The notes below the pieces were generated by a model that searched no databases, was not told where the DNA came from, and saw nothing but the letters and a program-made list of their open reading frames with translations. DNA of 64,000 nt. Origin: Gammaproteobacteria bacterium (GTDB taxonomy: Bacteria > Pseudomonadota > Gammaproteobacteria > HTCC5015). The stretch lies in NCBI GenBank assembly GCA_026004975.1, contig BPKE01000001.1, positions 62,001 to 126,000 on the forward strand. The letters run 5' to 3'. Each line of letters begins with the position of its first letter. Position 1 is the first letter of the stretch. Shown one piece after another: positions 16,567-26,062 of this stretch. A program made the translations under genes and the position numbers.

Positions 16567-17706
16567 GTGCACCCGGACTTCGAACTCGACCCCGGCCTGG
16601 TCTACCTCAACCACGCCGGGGTCGCCCCTTGGCCGCGCGCCACCCGCCTGGCCGTCGAGGCCTTCGCCGCGCAGGCGGCGCGGCGCGGCGGTGCCGACTA
16701 CCCGCGCTGGCTCGCCGTCGAAGCGCGCCTGCGGGCGCGCCTGGCGCGCCTGGTCGGCGCCGAATCGGCCGACTGCATCGCCCTGGTCAAGAACACCTCG
16801 GAGGCCTTGTCGATCGTCGCCGGCGGCCTCGACTGGCAGACCGGCGACAACGTGGTCTACGCCGCCGAGGAATTCCCCTCCAACCGCATCGTTTGGGAAG
16901 CCCTGGCGGCGCGCGGCGTCGAACCCCGTTGCGTCCCCCTGCAGGGGGCCGCCGACCCCGAGGGCGCCCTGCTCGCCGCCTGCGACCGGCGCACGCGCCT
17001 GCTCGCCGTGAGCAGCGTGCAATACGCCAGCGGCCTGCGCATGGACCTCGAACGCCTGGGTCAAGCCTGCCGGGCCCGCGGCGTGCTGTTCTGCGTCGAC
17101 GCGATCCAGAGCCTGGGCGCGCTGCCGTTCGACGCCCGGGCCGTGCACGCCGATTTCGTCGCCGCCGACGGCCACAAATGGCTGCTCGCCCCCGAAGGAC
17201 TTGGTCTCTTCTACTGCCGGAGCACGCTCCTGGAACGCCTCGCGCCGCTGAGCTACGGCTGGCACATGGTCGCCGAGGCCGGCGACTTCGAGCGCCGCGA
17301 CTGGCGGCCGGCTCCCGACGCGCGGCGCTTCGAATGCGGCAGTCCCAACCTGCTGGGCGTCCACGCCCTGGACGCCAGCACGGCCCTGCTCGAGGCCCAC
17401 GGCCTGCAGCGCATCGCCCGTGCCGTCGAGGCCAACGTGCAGACGCTGATCGATGCCCTCGGCGAGCTGCCCGGCACCCGCTGGCACACCCCCCTCGAGC
17501 CGGCCCGCCGGGCGGGCATCCTCACCGTGTCCTGGCCGCAGGCCGACAGCCGCCGGCTGCATGCCGCGCTGGACGAAGCCGGGATCCTGTGCGCCTTGCG
17601 CGGCGGCGGCCTGCGTTTCTCGCCGCACTACCACAACGACGCGGCGGCCGACGCCGCGCGGCTGTGCGAGGCCCTGGCTCGCGCCGGCCTCGCCAAGCGG
17701 GTATGA
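16567..17706 (+). CDS. class V aminotransferase, cysteine desulfurase-like
   Basis: PLP enzyme of 379 residues, GTG start two bases after the receptor gene. VYLNHAGVAPWP at the N-terminus, NTSEALSIVAGGL (cofactor phosphate contact), VDAIQSLGALPFD and the PLP lysine in DGHKWLLAPEGLGLFY mark fold type I, class V. It lacks the conserved active-site Cys loop needed to call it IscS or SufS; related proteins include kynureninase-like and isopenicillin N epimerase-like enzymes. The tight coupling to a TonB receptor suggests that its substrate may be what the receptor imports or a derivative of it. The specific reaction is not known. Confidence 0.85.
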   Translation: MHPDFELDPGLVYLNHAGVAPWPRATRLAVEAFAAQAARRGGADYPRWLAVEARLRARLARLVGAESADCIALVKNTSEALSIVAGGLDWQTGDNVVYAAEEFPSNRIVWEALAARGVEPRCVPLQGAADPEGALLAACDRRTRLLAVSSVQYASGLRMDLERLGQACRARGVLFCVDAIQSLGALPFDARAVHADFVAADGHKWLLAPEGLGLFYCRSTLLERLAPLSYGWHMVAEAGDFERRDWRPAPDARRFECGSPNLLGVHALDASTALLEAHGLQRIARAVEANVQTLIDALGELPGTRWHTPLEPARRAGILTVSWPQADSRRLHAALDEAGILCALRGGGLRFSPHYHNDAAADAARLCEALARAGLAKRV

Positions 17707-17800
17707 TCCCGCGGCGGCCGCGGCGGCACCCCCTCAAGCACCGCCGCCTCCGGCCGCTCGATCGAACGGCGCACCCGGTGTGATCCGGGGGAGAACGGCC

Positions 17801-18727
17801 ATGCTCAAACGCCTGCGCGACGCCCTGTGGAAACGCCTCACCGACTGGCTGACCCGTGACCTGCCCCGGGAGGACATCCCGCCCTGCGATTTCGACCGGC
17901 TGCGCTATGAAATCCGCTTCTGCGACGTGCTGCTCGTCGAAGGCCGCTCCCGGGTCAGCGGCATCATCCAGTCGTTGACGCTCAGCCCCTGGACCCACGC
18001 GGCGCTCTACATCGGCCGGCTCCATGCGATCGACGACCCGGCCCTGCGCGAGCTGATCCTCGCCCACTATCCGGCGCGCCCCGACGAACAGTTGATCATC
18101 GAGGCCCTGCTCGGCCAGGGCACCATCGTCGCCCCGCTGGAAAAGTACCGCCACGACCACGTCCGCCTGTGCCGGCCCAACGGCATCTCGCGCAAGGACG
18201 CCCAGGCCGTGATCGCCTATGCCGCCTCTTTCCTGGGCTTCGATTACGACGTGCGCCAGCTCCTGGACCTGGCGCGCTTCCTGTTCCCCTACCGCCTCCT
18301 GCCGCGCCGCTGGCGTTCCTCGTTGTTCGGGCAGGGGACCAACGCGCGCACGATCTGCTCGACGCTGATCGCCGAGGCCTTCGCCAGCGTCCGCTACCCG
18401 GTGCGGCCGGTGCTGCGGCGCGCCGAGGACGGCCGGGTGATGGTCTACGACCGCAACCTCAAGCTGTACACCCCGAGCGACTTCGACTACTCGCCGTATT
18501 TCGACATCATCAAGTACCCGATCTACGGCATCGACAGCCCCGAGATCTACCGCAGCCTGCCCTGGGAAGAGCTCGGCCTGGCGCCGCCTCCGCCGCCTCC
18601 GCCGCGGCGGACGACGGCCCCGACCCCGCCCCCGCCCGCCGCGGAAGACGACGGCCGGGCGGCCGAACTCGCCCAACAGGCGCGCGACCTGCTCGACGAG
18701 GTGGAGGGCGAGAAGGGGCCGGACTAG
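17801..18727 (+). CDS. YiiX-like permuted NlpC/P60-family hydrolase
   Basis: A 308-residue protein with the circularly permuted papain-like fold: the catalytic His in LSPWTHAALYIGR precedes the Cys in ARTICSTLIAEAF, with an acidic partner near IIEALLGQGT. Such proteins cleave amide or thioester bonds in cell wall peptides or lipids. There is no signal peptide, but KRLRDALWKRLTDWL at the N-terminus could be an amphipathic membrane anchor. The C-terminal 45 residues are a Pro/Thr/Ala-rich tail with a run of seven prolines and an acidic helix. ATG 17801 has GGGGGAG at good spacing. The substrate is unknown. Confidence 0.8.
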   Translation: MLKRLRDALWKRLTDWLTRDLPREDIPPCDFDRLRYEIRFCDVLLVEGRSRVSGIIQSLTLSPWTHAALYIGRLHAIDDPALRELILAHYPARPDEQLIIEALLGQGTIVAPLEKYRHDHVRLCRPNGISRKDAQAVIAYAASFLGFDYDVRQLLDLARFLFPYRLLPRRWRSSLFGQGTNARTICSTLIAEAFASVRYPVRPVLRRAEDGRVMVYDRNLKLYTPSDFDYSPYFDIIKYPIYGIDSPEIYRSLPWEELGLAPPPPPPPRRTTAPTPPPPAAEDDGRAAELAQQARDLLDEVEGEKGPD

Positions 18728-18746
18728 AGGATCGGCCCGGCGGGAC

Positions 18747-19094
18747 TCACACGGTGTGGGTGGGCCTTTCGGCCTTCAAGGCGCCGGCGAGATAGCCTTC
18801 GATCTTGTTGCGCGTGGCGCCGTTGTCCTGCTCGCTGAACTGCACGCCGATGCCGGCCGTCTTGCTGCCCTGGGCGCCCGGCGGCGTGATCCAGACGATC
18901 CGCCCGGCGACCGGGATCTTCTCGGTCTCGTCCATGAGCGTGAGCAGCATGAACACCTCGTCGCCGAGCTTGTAGGGCTTGGTGGTGGGGATGAACAAGC
19001 CGCCGTTGCGGATGAACGGCATGTAGGCGGCGTACAGCGCCCCCTTGTCGCGAATCGTCAGGGACAATATGCCTTGTCGGCCACCGGCGGCCAT
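18747..19094 (-). CDS. pilZ: type IV pilus PilZ protein
   Basis: A 115-residue protein needed for type IV pilus assembly. It is very close to the canonical PilZ: LSLTIRDKGALYAAYMPFI, NGGLFIPTTKPYKLGDEVFM, EKIPVAGRIVWITPPGAQG and AGIGVQF. Canonical PilZ proteins of this type lack the RxxxR motif and do not bind cyclic di-GMP themselves, and that motif is absent here. It directly follows holB, as in Pseudomonas. GGAGG lies just before the ATG. It ends the long minus-strand housekeeping block. Confidence 0.95.
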   Translation of the reverse strand: MAAGGRQGILSLTIRDKGALYAAYMPFIRNGGLFIPTTKPYKLGDEVFMLLTLMDETEKIPVAGRIVWITPPGAQGSKTAGIGVQFSEQDNGATRNKIEGYLAGALKAERPTHTV

Positions 19095-19104
19095 GGGTCC
19101 TCCT

Positions 19105-20086
19105 TCAGCGCGCCTCGCGCCAGATCCGCGCCCACTCGAGCAGCAGCGTCTCGAGCAGGCTCTGTGCGTTCAAGCGCCCCCGCAGCCCGAGCGCGGCATG
19201 CAGCACGCGGTCGTAGAGGGCGAAAGACGCCTTCAAGTCTAACCGCTGGGCGCATTCGCGCAAGGCCGGCGGCACGGCGCCGCGCTCGCCGCCCAGGGCC
19301 GCGGCGGCGAGGGCCCGCAAAAGGCTCGGCCCAGTCGGCCAGCTCGGGCTCGGCCAGGCGCTTGTGCCAGTCCTCGGCGGCGGCCACCGGATCGGTCCGG
19401 CCGGCCGCCACCGCCCACAGCGTCTCGCGCCAGGCCGCGCGCGCCTCGGCGCGCTCCGGCTGGGCCCAGGCCAGCGCGGTGAGCGGGGCGCCCTCCGCGG
19501 CCGTCAGCGCCGCCTCGGCGTCGGCGCCTTCCGGCAAGCGGGCGCGCAGCCAATCCAGGGCGGCCGCCCCGGGCGGGGCCAGCCGCAGCCGCCGGCAGCG
19601 ACTGCGCACGGTCGCCGGCAAGAGCGCCGGCCGCTCGCTGACCAGGATCAGCACCGCCGCGCCCGGGGGCTCCTCCAAGGTCTTGAGCAGACTGTTGGCG
19701 GAGTGACGGTTGAGGGCCTCGGCCGGGGCGATCCAGGCCAGCTTGCGCCCGCCGCGCGTCGGGGTCTGGGCGAGCCGCTCGACCAATCCCCGCACCGCGT
19801 CGATGCGGATCTCTTCACCCGGCGGGGCCTCCAGGCGCAGCAGGTCCGGGTGGTCCCCGGCGTCCAGCCACAGGCAGGCCGGGCAGCGGCAGTCCGCCGC
19901 GCCGTCCCCTTCGCACAGCCAGCGCCGCGCCAGGTGCGCCGCCAGCAGGCGCTTGCCGATCCCCGGCGGCCCGCTGAGCAGCACCGCCTGCGGCGGGCGG
20001 GCGCCCTCCCCGCACAAGGCCGCGACGGCGGCGGCGTGCCAAGCCGCCGCCGCCCGCTCGTCCTCACGTCCGGCCGGCGCCGTCAT
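19105..20086 (-). CDS. holB: DNA polymerase III delta-prime subunit (one frameshift)
   Basis: Clamp-loader subunit of the replicative polymerase. The AAA+ N-terminal part has GPPGIGKR, the four-Cys zinc module (Cys in RRWLCEGD, DCRCPACLW) and SRCRRL of the sensor region. Near 19319-19322 a run of four A (T on the coding strand) contains one base too many; removing it joins DWAEP to LRALAAAALGGERGAV and the normal C-terminus LLLEWARIWREAR, giving about 326 residues, close to the E. coli length. As printed, the frame runs on into pilZ. The gene is essential, so a homopolymer error is likely. It overlaps tmk by 23 bases. Confidence 0.93.
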
Positions 20087-20705
20087 CGGCCAGGCAGCCG
20101 TCCAGGACGCGGTCGAGCTCGGCGCGCACCTCCGGCCAGGGGCGCGCCGCGTCGATCACGCGGTAACGGTCCGGATCGGCGGCGGCGCGATCGAGGTAGG
20201 CGCGCCGCACCCGTTCGAAGAAGGCCTCGTCCAGGCGCTCGAAGCGGTCGGCCGCTCCGGCGCGGCCGCGCGCCCGCGCCAGGGCGACGGGGACGGGCGC
20301 GTCGAGCAGGATCACCGGGTCGGGCCGCAGCCCCTCGAGCAACCACGCTTCCAGGGCGGCGATGTGCGCCTCCGGCAGGCCGCGACCGCCGCCCTGGTAG
20401 GCATAGCTGGCGTCCACGAAGCGGTCGCACACCACCCAGCGGCCGGCCGCCAGGGCCGGCCGGATCACCCGGCGCAGGTGCTGCAGGCGCGCGGCGAACA
20501 TCAGCAGCAGCTCGGCCTCGGGCTCGGGGGTTTCACCGGGATCGAGCAGGGCCTCGCGCAGGCGTTCGCCGAAAGGCGTGCCGCCGGGCTCGCGGGTGGC
20601 CAGCGGCGTTTTTCCCGCCGCCGCGAGGCGCGCGCAGAGGTGCGCCGCGGCGGTGCTCTTGCCCACCCCCTCGATGCCCTCCAGGGCGATGAAACGGCCC
20701 GTCAT
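20064..20705 (-). CDS. tmk: thymidylate kinase
   Basis: Phosphorylates dTMP to dTDP with ATP. It is 213 residues with the P-loop GIEGVGKST, the TREPGGTPFGERLR segment, DRFVDASYAYQG (DR-x motif that binds dTMP) and an Arg-rich lid region (RARGRAGAADRFER). It starts inside the mltG stop (ATGA) and overlaps holB, the usual mltG-tmk-holB arrangement of gammaproteobacteria. Confidence 0.96.
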   Translation of the reverse strand: MTGRFIALEGIEGVGKSTAAAHLCARLAAAGKTPLATREPGGTPFGERLREALLDPGETPEPEAELLLMFAARLQHLRRVIRPALAAGRWVVCDRFVDASYAYQGGGRGLPEAHIAALEAWLLEGLRPDPVILLDAPVPVALARARGRAGAADRFERLDEAFFERVRRAYLDRAAADPDRYRVIDAARPWPEVRAELDRVLDGCLADDGAGRT

Positions 20706-21697
20706 CGCCGGCGCCGCTGATAACGGTCCACGGCCGCGTTGTGCTCGGCCAGGGTCCGCGAGAAATGGTGCCGGCCGTCGCCGCGGGCGACGAAATACAG
20801 CACGTCGCTGTCGGCCGGATGCGCCGCCGCCTCCAGCGCGGCACGCCCCGGCAGGGCGATCGGGGTGGGCGGAAGGCCGTTCCGGGTATAGGTGTTGTAG
20901 GGCGTGTCGCGGCGCAGATCGGCACGGCGGAGGTTCCCGTCGAAGGCCTCGCCCAGGCCGTAGATCACCGTGGGGTCGGTCTGCAGGCGCATCCCCCGGC
21001 GCAGGCGGTTGACGAACACCGCGGCGATCAGCGGCCGCTCATCGGGCACGGCGGTCTCCTTCTCGACGATGGAAGCGAGGATGAGCAACTCGTACGGATC
21101 GCGCAAGGGCAGATCCGGATCGCGTCCCGCCCAGACCGCCTCCAGGGCGCGCTCCATCGCCTCCAGGGCGCGCTCCAGCAGGACCCGGTCGCTGCTGCCG
21201 CGGGCGACGTGGTAGGTCTCGGGCAGAAACCAGCCCTCGGGATGGCGGCCCGGCCGGCCGAGCGCGGCCATCACGGCGGCATCGTCGAGGCCGGCCAGGG
21301 TCGGCGTGAAGAGGGGGCTGTCGCGCAGGGCACGGCGCAACTGGGCGAAGGTCCAACCCTCGACGATGGTGAACGCATGCAGGCTCACCTCGCCGCGGGC
21401 GATGCGGTCGACGAGATCCACCAGGCGCTCGCCAGGCCGCACCGTGTACTCGCCCGCCTTGAGGCGCCCGTCCAGGTCGCGCACACGCAGGTAGGCGCGC
21501 AACACCGCCGGCGCCGCGAGCCAGCCGCGCTCGTGCAGGCGGCTCGCCAGCTCGGCGCCGCCCTGCCCGGCCGGCAGTTCGAACGTGACCGGCGCCGCCA
21601 ACGGCAAGGGCCGCAGCAACGGCCAGGCGCCCCAGGCGGCGAGCGCGACCGCCGCCAGCGCGGCCAGACCGAGAGGGATCAAAAGGCGTTTGCGCAT
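20702..21697 (-). CDS. mltG: endolytic murein transglycosylase
   Basis: Inner membrane enzyme that cuts nascent glycan strands and sets their length. It has 331 residues: an N-terminal membrane anchor (LLIPLGLAALAAVALAAWG), a LysM-like segment (LKAGEYTVRPGERLVDLVDRI) and the YceG catalytic domain. The catalytic Glu is in LILASIVEKETAV, followed by GMRLQTDPTVIYGLG and PYNTYTRNGLPPTPI. The pabC gene often found between fabF and mltG is missing here. Confidence 0.95.
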   Translation of the reverse strand: MRKRLLIPLGLAALAAVALAAWGAWPLLRPLPLAAPVTFELPAGQGGAELASRLHERGWLAAPAVLRAYLRVRDLDGRLKAGEYTVRPGERLVDLVDRIARGEVSLHAFTIVEGWTFAQLRRALRDSPLFTPTLAGLDDAAVMAALGRPGRHPEGWFLPETYHVARGSSDRVLLERALEAMERALEAVWAGRDPDLPLRDPYELLILASIVEKETAVPDERPLIAAVFVNRLRRGMRLQTDPTVIYGLGEAFDGNLRRADLRRDTPYNTYTRNGLPPTPIALPGRAALEAAAHPADSDVLYFVARGDGRHHFSRTLAEHNAAVDRYQRRRR

Positions 21698-21731
21698 GCC
21701 GGCCTCGAAGCGTCCGGCTCCCCGGCGGCGC

Positions 21732-22973
21732 TCACGCCGGACGCGTGAAGATCAACGAACCGTTGGTGCCGCCGAAACCGAAAGAATTGGACAACGCGAC
21801 GCGCAAATCGGCTTCCCGCGGGCCGTCGGCCACCACGTCCAGGTCGCACTCCGGATCCTGTTCGAAGACGTTGATGGTCGGCGGAACCACCCGGTCGCGC
21901 AGGGCCAGGATACAGAACAAGGCCTCGATCGCGCCGGCGGCGCCGAGCATGTGGCCGGTCATCGACTTGGTCGAGCTGACCATGAGCTTTTCGGCGTGCC
22001 CGCCGAAGCAACGCTTGATCGCCCGGATCTCGGCGACGTCGCCGGCCGGCGTCGAGGTGCCGTGCGCATTGATGTAATCGACCGCGTCTTCCGGCAGCCC
22101 GGCGTCGCGCAAGGCATTGCGCATGCAGGCCACCGCGCCGGCGCCGTCGTCGCGCGGCTGGGTGATGTGGTGCGCGTCGCCGCTCATGCCGTAGCCGGCG
22201 AGTTCGGCGTAGATGCGCGCGCCGCGCCGCTTGGCGTGCTCGTACTCCTCCAGAACCAGCACCGCGGCGCCTTCGCCGAGCACGAAGCCGTCCCGGTCGA
22301 CGTCGAAGGGGCGGCTGGCGGTGGCCGGATCGTCGTTGCGGGTGGACAGCGCCCGGGCCGCCGCGAAACCGGCGACGCTCAGCGGACTGGTGGCCATCTC
22401 CGCGCCGCCGGCGAGCATCACGTCGGCATCACCGTACTGGATGAGGCGCGCCGCCTCGCCGATGTTGTGCGTGCCCGTGGTGCAAGCGGTGACGATGGCG
22501 ATGTTCGGGCCCTGGAAACCGAAGCGAATGGACAGGTTGCCGGCGATCATGTTGATGATGCTCGCCGGAACGAAGAACGGCGTGACCTTGCGCGCGCCGC
22601 CTTCGAGGAACAGCTTGTGGATCTCCTCGATGTAACGCAGGCCGCCGATCCCCGAGCCGATCGCCGCCCCCACGCGCAGCGGATCGAGTCGTTCGATGTC
22701 CAGCCCCGCGTCTTCCCACGCCTGGATGCCGGCCGCGTAACCGTACTGGATGAAGAGGTCCATCTTCTTCTGGTCCTTGCGCGGCAAAAACGGCTCCGGG
22801 TCGAAATCCTTGACCGTGCAGGCGAAGCGCACCGGCAGCGCCGAGGGGTCGAAACGGGTGATCGGCGCGGCGCCGGAACGGCGGGCGAGGATGTTCGACC
22901 AGGTCTGCTCGACGTCGTTGCCCAGGGGCGAAACGCAGCCGAGCCCGGTGACCACGACACGTCGTTTGGACAT
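21732..22973 (-). CDS. fabF: beta-ketoacyl-ACP synthase II
   Basis: Condenses acyl-ACP with malonyl-ACP in fatty acid elongation. From [12 protein letters not shown] it is 413 residues; an ATG two codons earlier (22979) is an alternative. The Cys-His-His triad is present: Cys in [14 protein letters not shown], His in [11 protein letters not shown] and His in [15 protein letters not shown], with GFGGTN near the end. It follows acpP in the classic acpP-fabF order. Confidence 0.97.
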   Translation of the reverse strand: MSKRRVVVTGLGCVSPLGNDVEQTWSNILARRSGAAPITRFDPSALPVRFACTVKDFDPEPFLPRKDQKKMDLFIQYGYAAGIQAWEDAGLDIERLDPLRVGAAIGSGIGGLRYIEEIHKLFLEGGARKVTPFFVPASIINMIAGNLSIRFGFQGPNIAIVTACTTGTHNIGEAARLIQYGDADVMLAGGAEMATSPLSVAGFAAARALSTRNDDPATASRPFDVDRDGFVLGEGAAVLVLEEYEHAKRRGARIYAELAGYGMSGDAHHITQPRDDGAGAVACMRNALRDAGLPEDAVDYINAHGTSTPAGDVAEIRAIKRCFGGHAEKLMVSSTKSMTGHMLGAAGAIEALFCILALRDRVVPPTINVFEQDPECDLDVVADGPREADLRVALSNSFGFGGTNGSLIFTRPA

Positions 22974-23030
22974 GGGCATCTGCGCGGGGCGGGAAGCGGA
23001 AAGGGGGCTGGGCGAAAGGGTTTCCGGTGT

Positions 23031-23055
23031 GCGCGGCCGCCCGGCGCGGCCGCGC
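23031..23055 (-). other. hairpin between acpP and fabF
   Basis: A perfect nine-base stem (GCGCGGCCG and its complement) with a seven-base loop lies 18 bases after the acpP stop. On the minus-strand RNA only a short pyrimidine tract follows, so partial termination or RNA processing, giving more acpP than fabF transcript, is possible but unproven. Confidence 0.4.
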
Positions 23056-23073
23056 CCGCGAAACCCGGTGGCT

Positions 23074-23316
23074 TCAGTCGTTGCTGGTGTGGGCCTTGAT
23101 GTAGTCGATGGCTTCCTGCACCGTGGTGATCTTTTCGGCTTCCTCGTCGGGGATCTCCGTGCCGAATTCCTCTTCGAGCGCCATGACCAGTTCCACCGTG
23201 TCCAGCGAGTCGGCGCCCAGGTCGTCGACGAACGACGCGGAGTTGGTGACTTCCTCTTCCTTGACGCCCAACTGCTCGACGACGATTTTCTTCACGCGTT
23301 CTTCGATGCTGCTCAT
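23074..23316 (-). CDS. acpP: acyl carrier protein
   Basis: Carries acyl chains on 4'-phosphopantetheine. It is 80 residues and acidic, with the modified Ser in [23 protein letters not shown] 23316 gives the normal N-terminus [17 protein letters not shown], preceded by GGAGG with an 11-base gap. It sits between fabG and fabF, with about 200 bases and a likely promoter upstream, as expected for a very highly expressed gene. Confidence 0.98.
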   Translation of the reverse strand: MSSIEERVKKIVVEQLGVKEEEVTNSASFVDDLGADSLDTVELVMALEEEFGTEIPDEEAEKITTVQEAIDYIKAHTSND

Positions 23317-23418
23317 GATGCGCATAGCCTCCAGGTTTCGGAAAAAGCAGCCCGCCCGCGGCGCGTGCCGGCGGCGGCGCGACGCTTCCGCTGTGCACGC
23401 CCTGGGCCGCGGCCCGCT

Positions 23419-23447
23419 ATTGTAGTGAAAACGGTCCGTGGGTGCCA
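23419..23447 (-). promoter_or_regulatory. promoter candidate for acpP
   Basis: On the minus strand TACAAT (23419-23424) is preceded by 17 bases and TGGCAC (23442-23447). An AT-rich stretch (about 23475-23508), rare in this window, lies further upstream and could act as an UP-like element. The -35 is weak. Confidence 0.45.
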
Positions 23448-23520
23448 CAATCGGCGCGCGGCACGGGATAGGGGCATTTTATCCTTTTAAATCAATATGT
23501 TGAGAAATGTTCCGCAGGCC

Positions 23521-24264
23521 TCACGCAAGATACAGGCCGCCGTTGACGTGCAGCGTGACGCCGGTGATGTAGCCGGCCCGTTCCGAGGCGAGGAAAGCCA
23601 CCGCATGCGCGATGTCCTCGGGTGAACCGAGGCGGTTGAGCGGGATGCGCTCGGCCAGGGCCGCGCGCTGGGTTTCACCGAGCGCGCGGGTCATGTCGGT
23701 GTCGATGAAGCCCGGCGCGACCACGTTGACGGTGACGTTGCGCGCACCCACTTCCAGGGCGAGGGACTTGCTGAAACCGATCAGTCCCGCCTTGGCCGCC
23801 GAATAATTGCACTGGCCCGGGTTGCCCGACGCCCCCACCACCGAAGAGATGTTGATGATGCGCCCGCGGCGCGCGCGCATCATGCCCTTCAAACACGCCT
23901 TGCTCAATCGGTAGACGCCGGTCAAGTTGGTTTCGATGATCTGCGCCCATTCCTCTTCGCTCATGCGCAGCAAGAGGTTGTCGCGGGTGATGCCGGCGTT
24001 GTTGACCAGGATGGTGATGGTGCCGAACTCCCGGCTCACCGCATCGACCAGCGCCTGAACGGCCGTCGCGTCGGTCACGTCGAGCACGCGCCCGTCGCCG
24101 CGCACGCCGGCCTCGGCCAGGGCGTCGCGGATCGACGCCGCGCCGCTCTCGCCGGTCGCGGTGCCGACGACGGTGGCGCCTTGCCGGCCCAGTTCCAGAG
24201 CGATCGCCCGGCCGATGCCGCGGCTGGCGCCGGTGACCAGCGCCACGTTGCCTTCCAAGCTCAT
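23521..24264 (-). CDS. fabG: 3-oxoacyl-ACP reductase
   Basis: NADPH-dependent reduction of beta-ketoacyl-ACP. The 247-residue SDR protein has TGASRGIG for cofactor binding, LVNNAGITRD, the Ser-Tyr-Lys active site (ISSVVGASGNPGQCNYSAAKAG) and NVVAPGFIDTDMT. One base separates it from the fabD stop. The fabD-fabG-acpP-fabF order is standard. Confidence 0.97.
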   Translation of the reverse strand: MSLEGNVALVTGASRGIGRAIALELGRQGATVVGTATGESGAASIRDALAEAGVRGDGRVLDVTDATAVQALVDAVSREFGTITILVNNAGITRDNLLLRMSEEEWAQIIETNLTGVYRLSKACLKGMMRARRGRIINISSVVGASGNPGQCNYSAAKAGLIGFSKSLALEVGARNVTVNVVAPGFIDTDMTRALGETQRAALAERIPLNRLGSPEDIAHAVAFLASERAGYITGVTLHVNGGLYLA

Positions 24265-24265
24265 T

Positions 24266-25195
24266 TCACACCCCCAGGTTGTCCAAAGCCGTTTGCAGCG
24301 TCTGCGGATCCTCGACCGGGTAGGCCTTGAGGCTGCGGTCGATGCGGCGGCACAGACCGCTCAAGACACGACCCGGCCCGAATTCGACCAGCGCATCCAC
24401 ACCCTCGGCGGCCAGCGCGCGCACGCTGTCGGTCCAGCGCACCGGCTGATGCAACTGGCGGACGAGGGCCTCGGCGATCGCCCCGGCCTCGGCGCGCGGC
24501 CGCGCATCGACGTTGTGCAACACCGGCCAGCGCGGCGGGCGCAAGCCGGCGGCGTGCACGTGTTCGGCGAGCCGCTCGGCGGCTTCGCGCATCAGGCTGC
24601 TGTGGGAAGGCACGCTGACCGGCAGCATGACCACCCGCTTGGCGCCGGCCTGTGCGGCGCGTTCGGCCACCGCCGCGACCTTCTCCCGCAAGCCGGCGAT
24701 GACCACCTGGCCCGGCGCATTGAAGTTGACCGCCTCGACCCCCGGTGCCAACGCTTCGCACAGGGCGATCACCGCCGTGTCGTCGAGCCCGAGCACGGCG
24801 GCCATGGCGCCGCTGCCTTCCGGCACGGCGGCCTGCATCAGGCGCCCGCGCTCGCGCACCAGGCGCAGGGCGACCGGAAAGTCCAGGGCCTCGGCGGCGA
24901 CCAAGGCGGTGTATTCACCGAGGCTGTGGCCGGCGAGGGCCACCGGGTCGGGCCCGCCCTCGCTGCGCCAGGCGCGCCAGGCGGCGACGCCGGCGGCGAG
25001 CAAGGCCGGCTGGGTGTACTCGGTGCGGTCCAGACGGCCCTCGGGGTTGTCGCGGATCAGGGCGGCCAGATCATAGCCCAGCGCATCGGAGGCTTCGGCG
25101 AAGGTGTCGCGCACGACCGGATAGGCTTCGGCGAGGGCGGACAGCATCCCGGTCGATTGCGAACCCTGGCCGGGGAAAACGGCGGCGTAGGACAT
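24266..25195 (-). CDS. fabD: malonyl-CoA:ACP transacylase
   Basis: Loads malonyl groups onto ACP. It is 309 residues with FPGQGSQSTGML at the N-terminus, the nucleophile Ser in GHSLGEYTALV, the QAAVPEGSGAMAAVLGL segment and the catalytic His region VPSHSSLM. The genes usually found just upstream (plsX, fabH) are absent; dapB is there instead, 39 bases away. Confidence 0.97.
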   Translation of the reverse strand: MSYAAVFPGQGSQSTGMLSALAEAYPVVRDTFAEASDALGYDLAALIRDNPEGRLDRTEYTQPALLAAGVAAWRAWRSEGGPDPVALAGHSLGEYTALVAAEALDFPVALRLVRERGRLMQAAVPEGSGAMAAVLGLDDTAVIALCEALAPGVEAVNFNAPGQVVIAGLREKVAAVAERAAQAGAKRVVMLPVSVPSHSSLMREAAERLAEHVHAAGLRPPRWPVLHNVDARPRAEAGAIAEALVRQLHQPVRWTDSVRALAAEGVDALVEFGPGRVLSGLCRRIDRSLKAYPVEDPQTLQTALDNLGV

Positions 25196-25234
25196 GTCAG
25201 CGGCTCTCGTTCACGAAGGAAAAAGACGATCGAA

Positions 25235-26038
25235 TCAACGCAGGCCGAGCACGTCTTGCATGTCGTAAAGCCCGGCCGGGCGCCCCTCGAGCCAGGCGGC
25301 GGCGCGCAGCGCGCCGCGCGCGTAGATGGCGCGGTCGGCCGCGCGGTGGGTGATCTCGATGCGCTCGCCTTCCGCGGCGAACAAGGCGGTGTGGTCACCG
25401 ACGATGTCGCCGCCGCGCACCACGGCGAAGCCGATGCGGCCGCGCGGCCGCTCGCCGGTGTGGCCGTGGCGGGACCAGATCGCGACGTCGTCCAGTTCGC
25501 GCCCCAAGGCGCGGGCGGCGGCGCGCCCCATGCCCAGGGCGGTGCCCGAGGGCGCATCGACCTTGTGGCGGTGATGGGCCTCGATGATTTCGATGTCGGC
25601 GCCGTCGCCGAGGACGGCCGCGGCGATCTCGATCAGTTTGAAGCACAGATTGACGCCCACGCTCATGTTCGGCGCGAGCACGATCGGCAGGTGCGCGGCG
25701 GCGGCTTCGAAACGCCGCCGCTGGGCGGCATCGAAGCCGGTGGTGCCGACCACCAGGGCGGTGCCGCCGGCCAGGCAGGCGTCGAGCAGGGCGAGGCTCG
25801 GTCCGGGCCGGCTGAAATCGATCGCCACGTCCACACCGGCCAGCGCCGCCGGATCCAAGGGTTGCACACGCACTCCGAGGGCTTCGCCGCCGACCAGCTC
25901 CGCGGCATCGCGCCCGACGGCCGGCGCGTCCGGACGGTCGAACGCCGCGGCCAGTTGCATCCCCGGGTCATCGAGCACGGCGCGCAACACCGCGCGCCCC
26001 ATGCGCCCGCCGGCGCCGTGCACCGCCACACGTCTCAT
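25235..26038 (-). CDS. dapB: 4-hydroxy-tetrahydrodipicolinate reductase
   Basis: NAD(P)H-dependent step of the diaminopimelate/lysine pathway. It is 267 residues with GAGGRMGRAV for cofactor binding, the VVGTTGF segment, APNMSVGVN and the signature EAHHRHKVDAPSGTAL that holds the catalytic His and Lys. It follows dnaJ by 24 bases, as in Pseudomonas, but the next gene is fabD and not carA. Confidence 0.96.
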   Translation of the reverse strand: MRRVAVHGAGGRMGRAVLRAVLDDPGMQLAAAFDRPDAPAVGRDAAELVGGEALGVRVQPLDPAALAGVDVAIDFSRPGPSLALLDACLAGGTALVVGTTGFDAAQRRRFEAAAAHLPIVLAPNMSVGVNLCFKLIEIAAAVLGDGADIEIIEAHHRHKVDAPSGTALGMGRAAARALGRELDDVAIWSRHGHTGERPRGRIGFAVVRGGDIVGDHTALFAAEGERIEITHRAADRAIYARGALRAAAWLEGRPAGLYDMQDVLGLR

Positions 26039-26062
26039 CGAAACCCCCTTTGCGCACCGCGC

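Noticed and set aside
19058-19104. Extended HolB C-terminus reading into pilZ
   Set aside because: Product of the frameshift: the sequence after WAEPF is Arg/Ala-rich and the other frame gives the normal HolB end.
23462-23480. GGATA...TATCC hairpin as fabG terminator
   Set aside because: The stem is five bases with no T-run on the minus-strand RNA; too weak to call.
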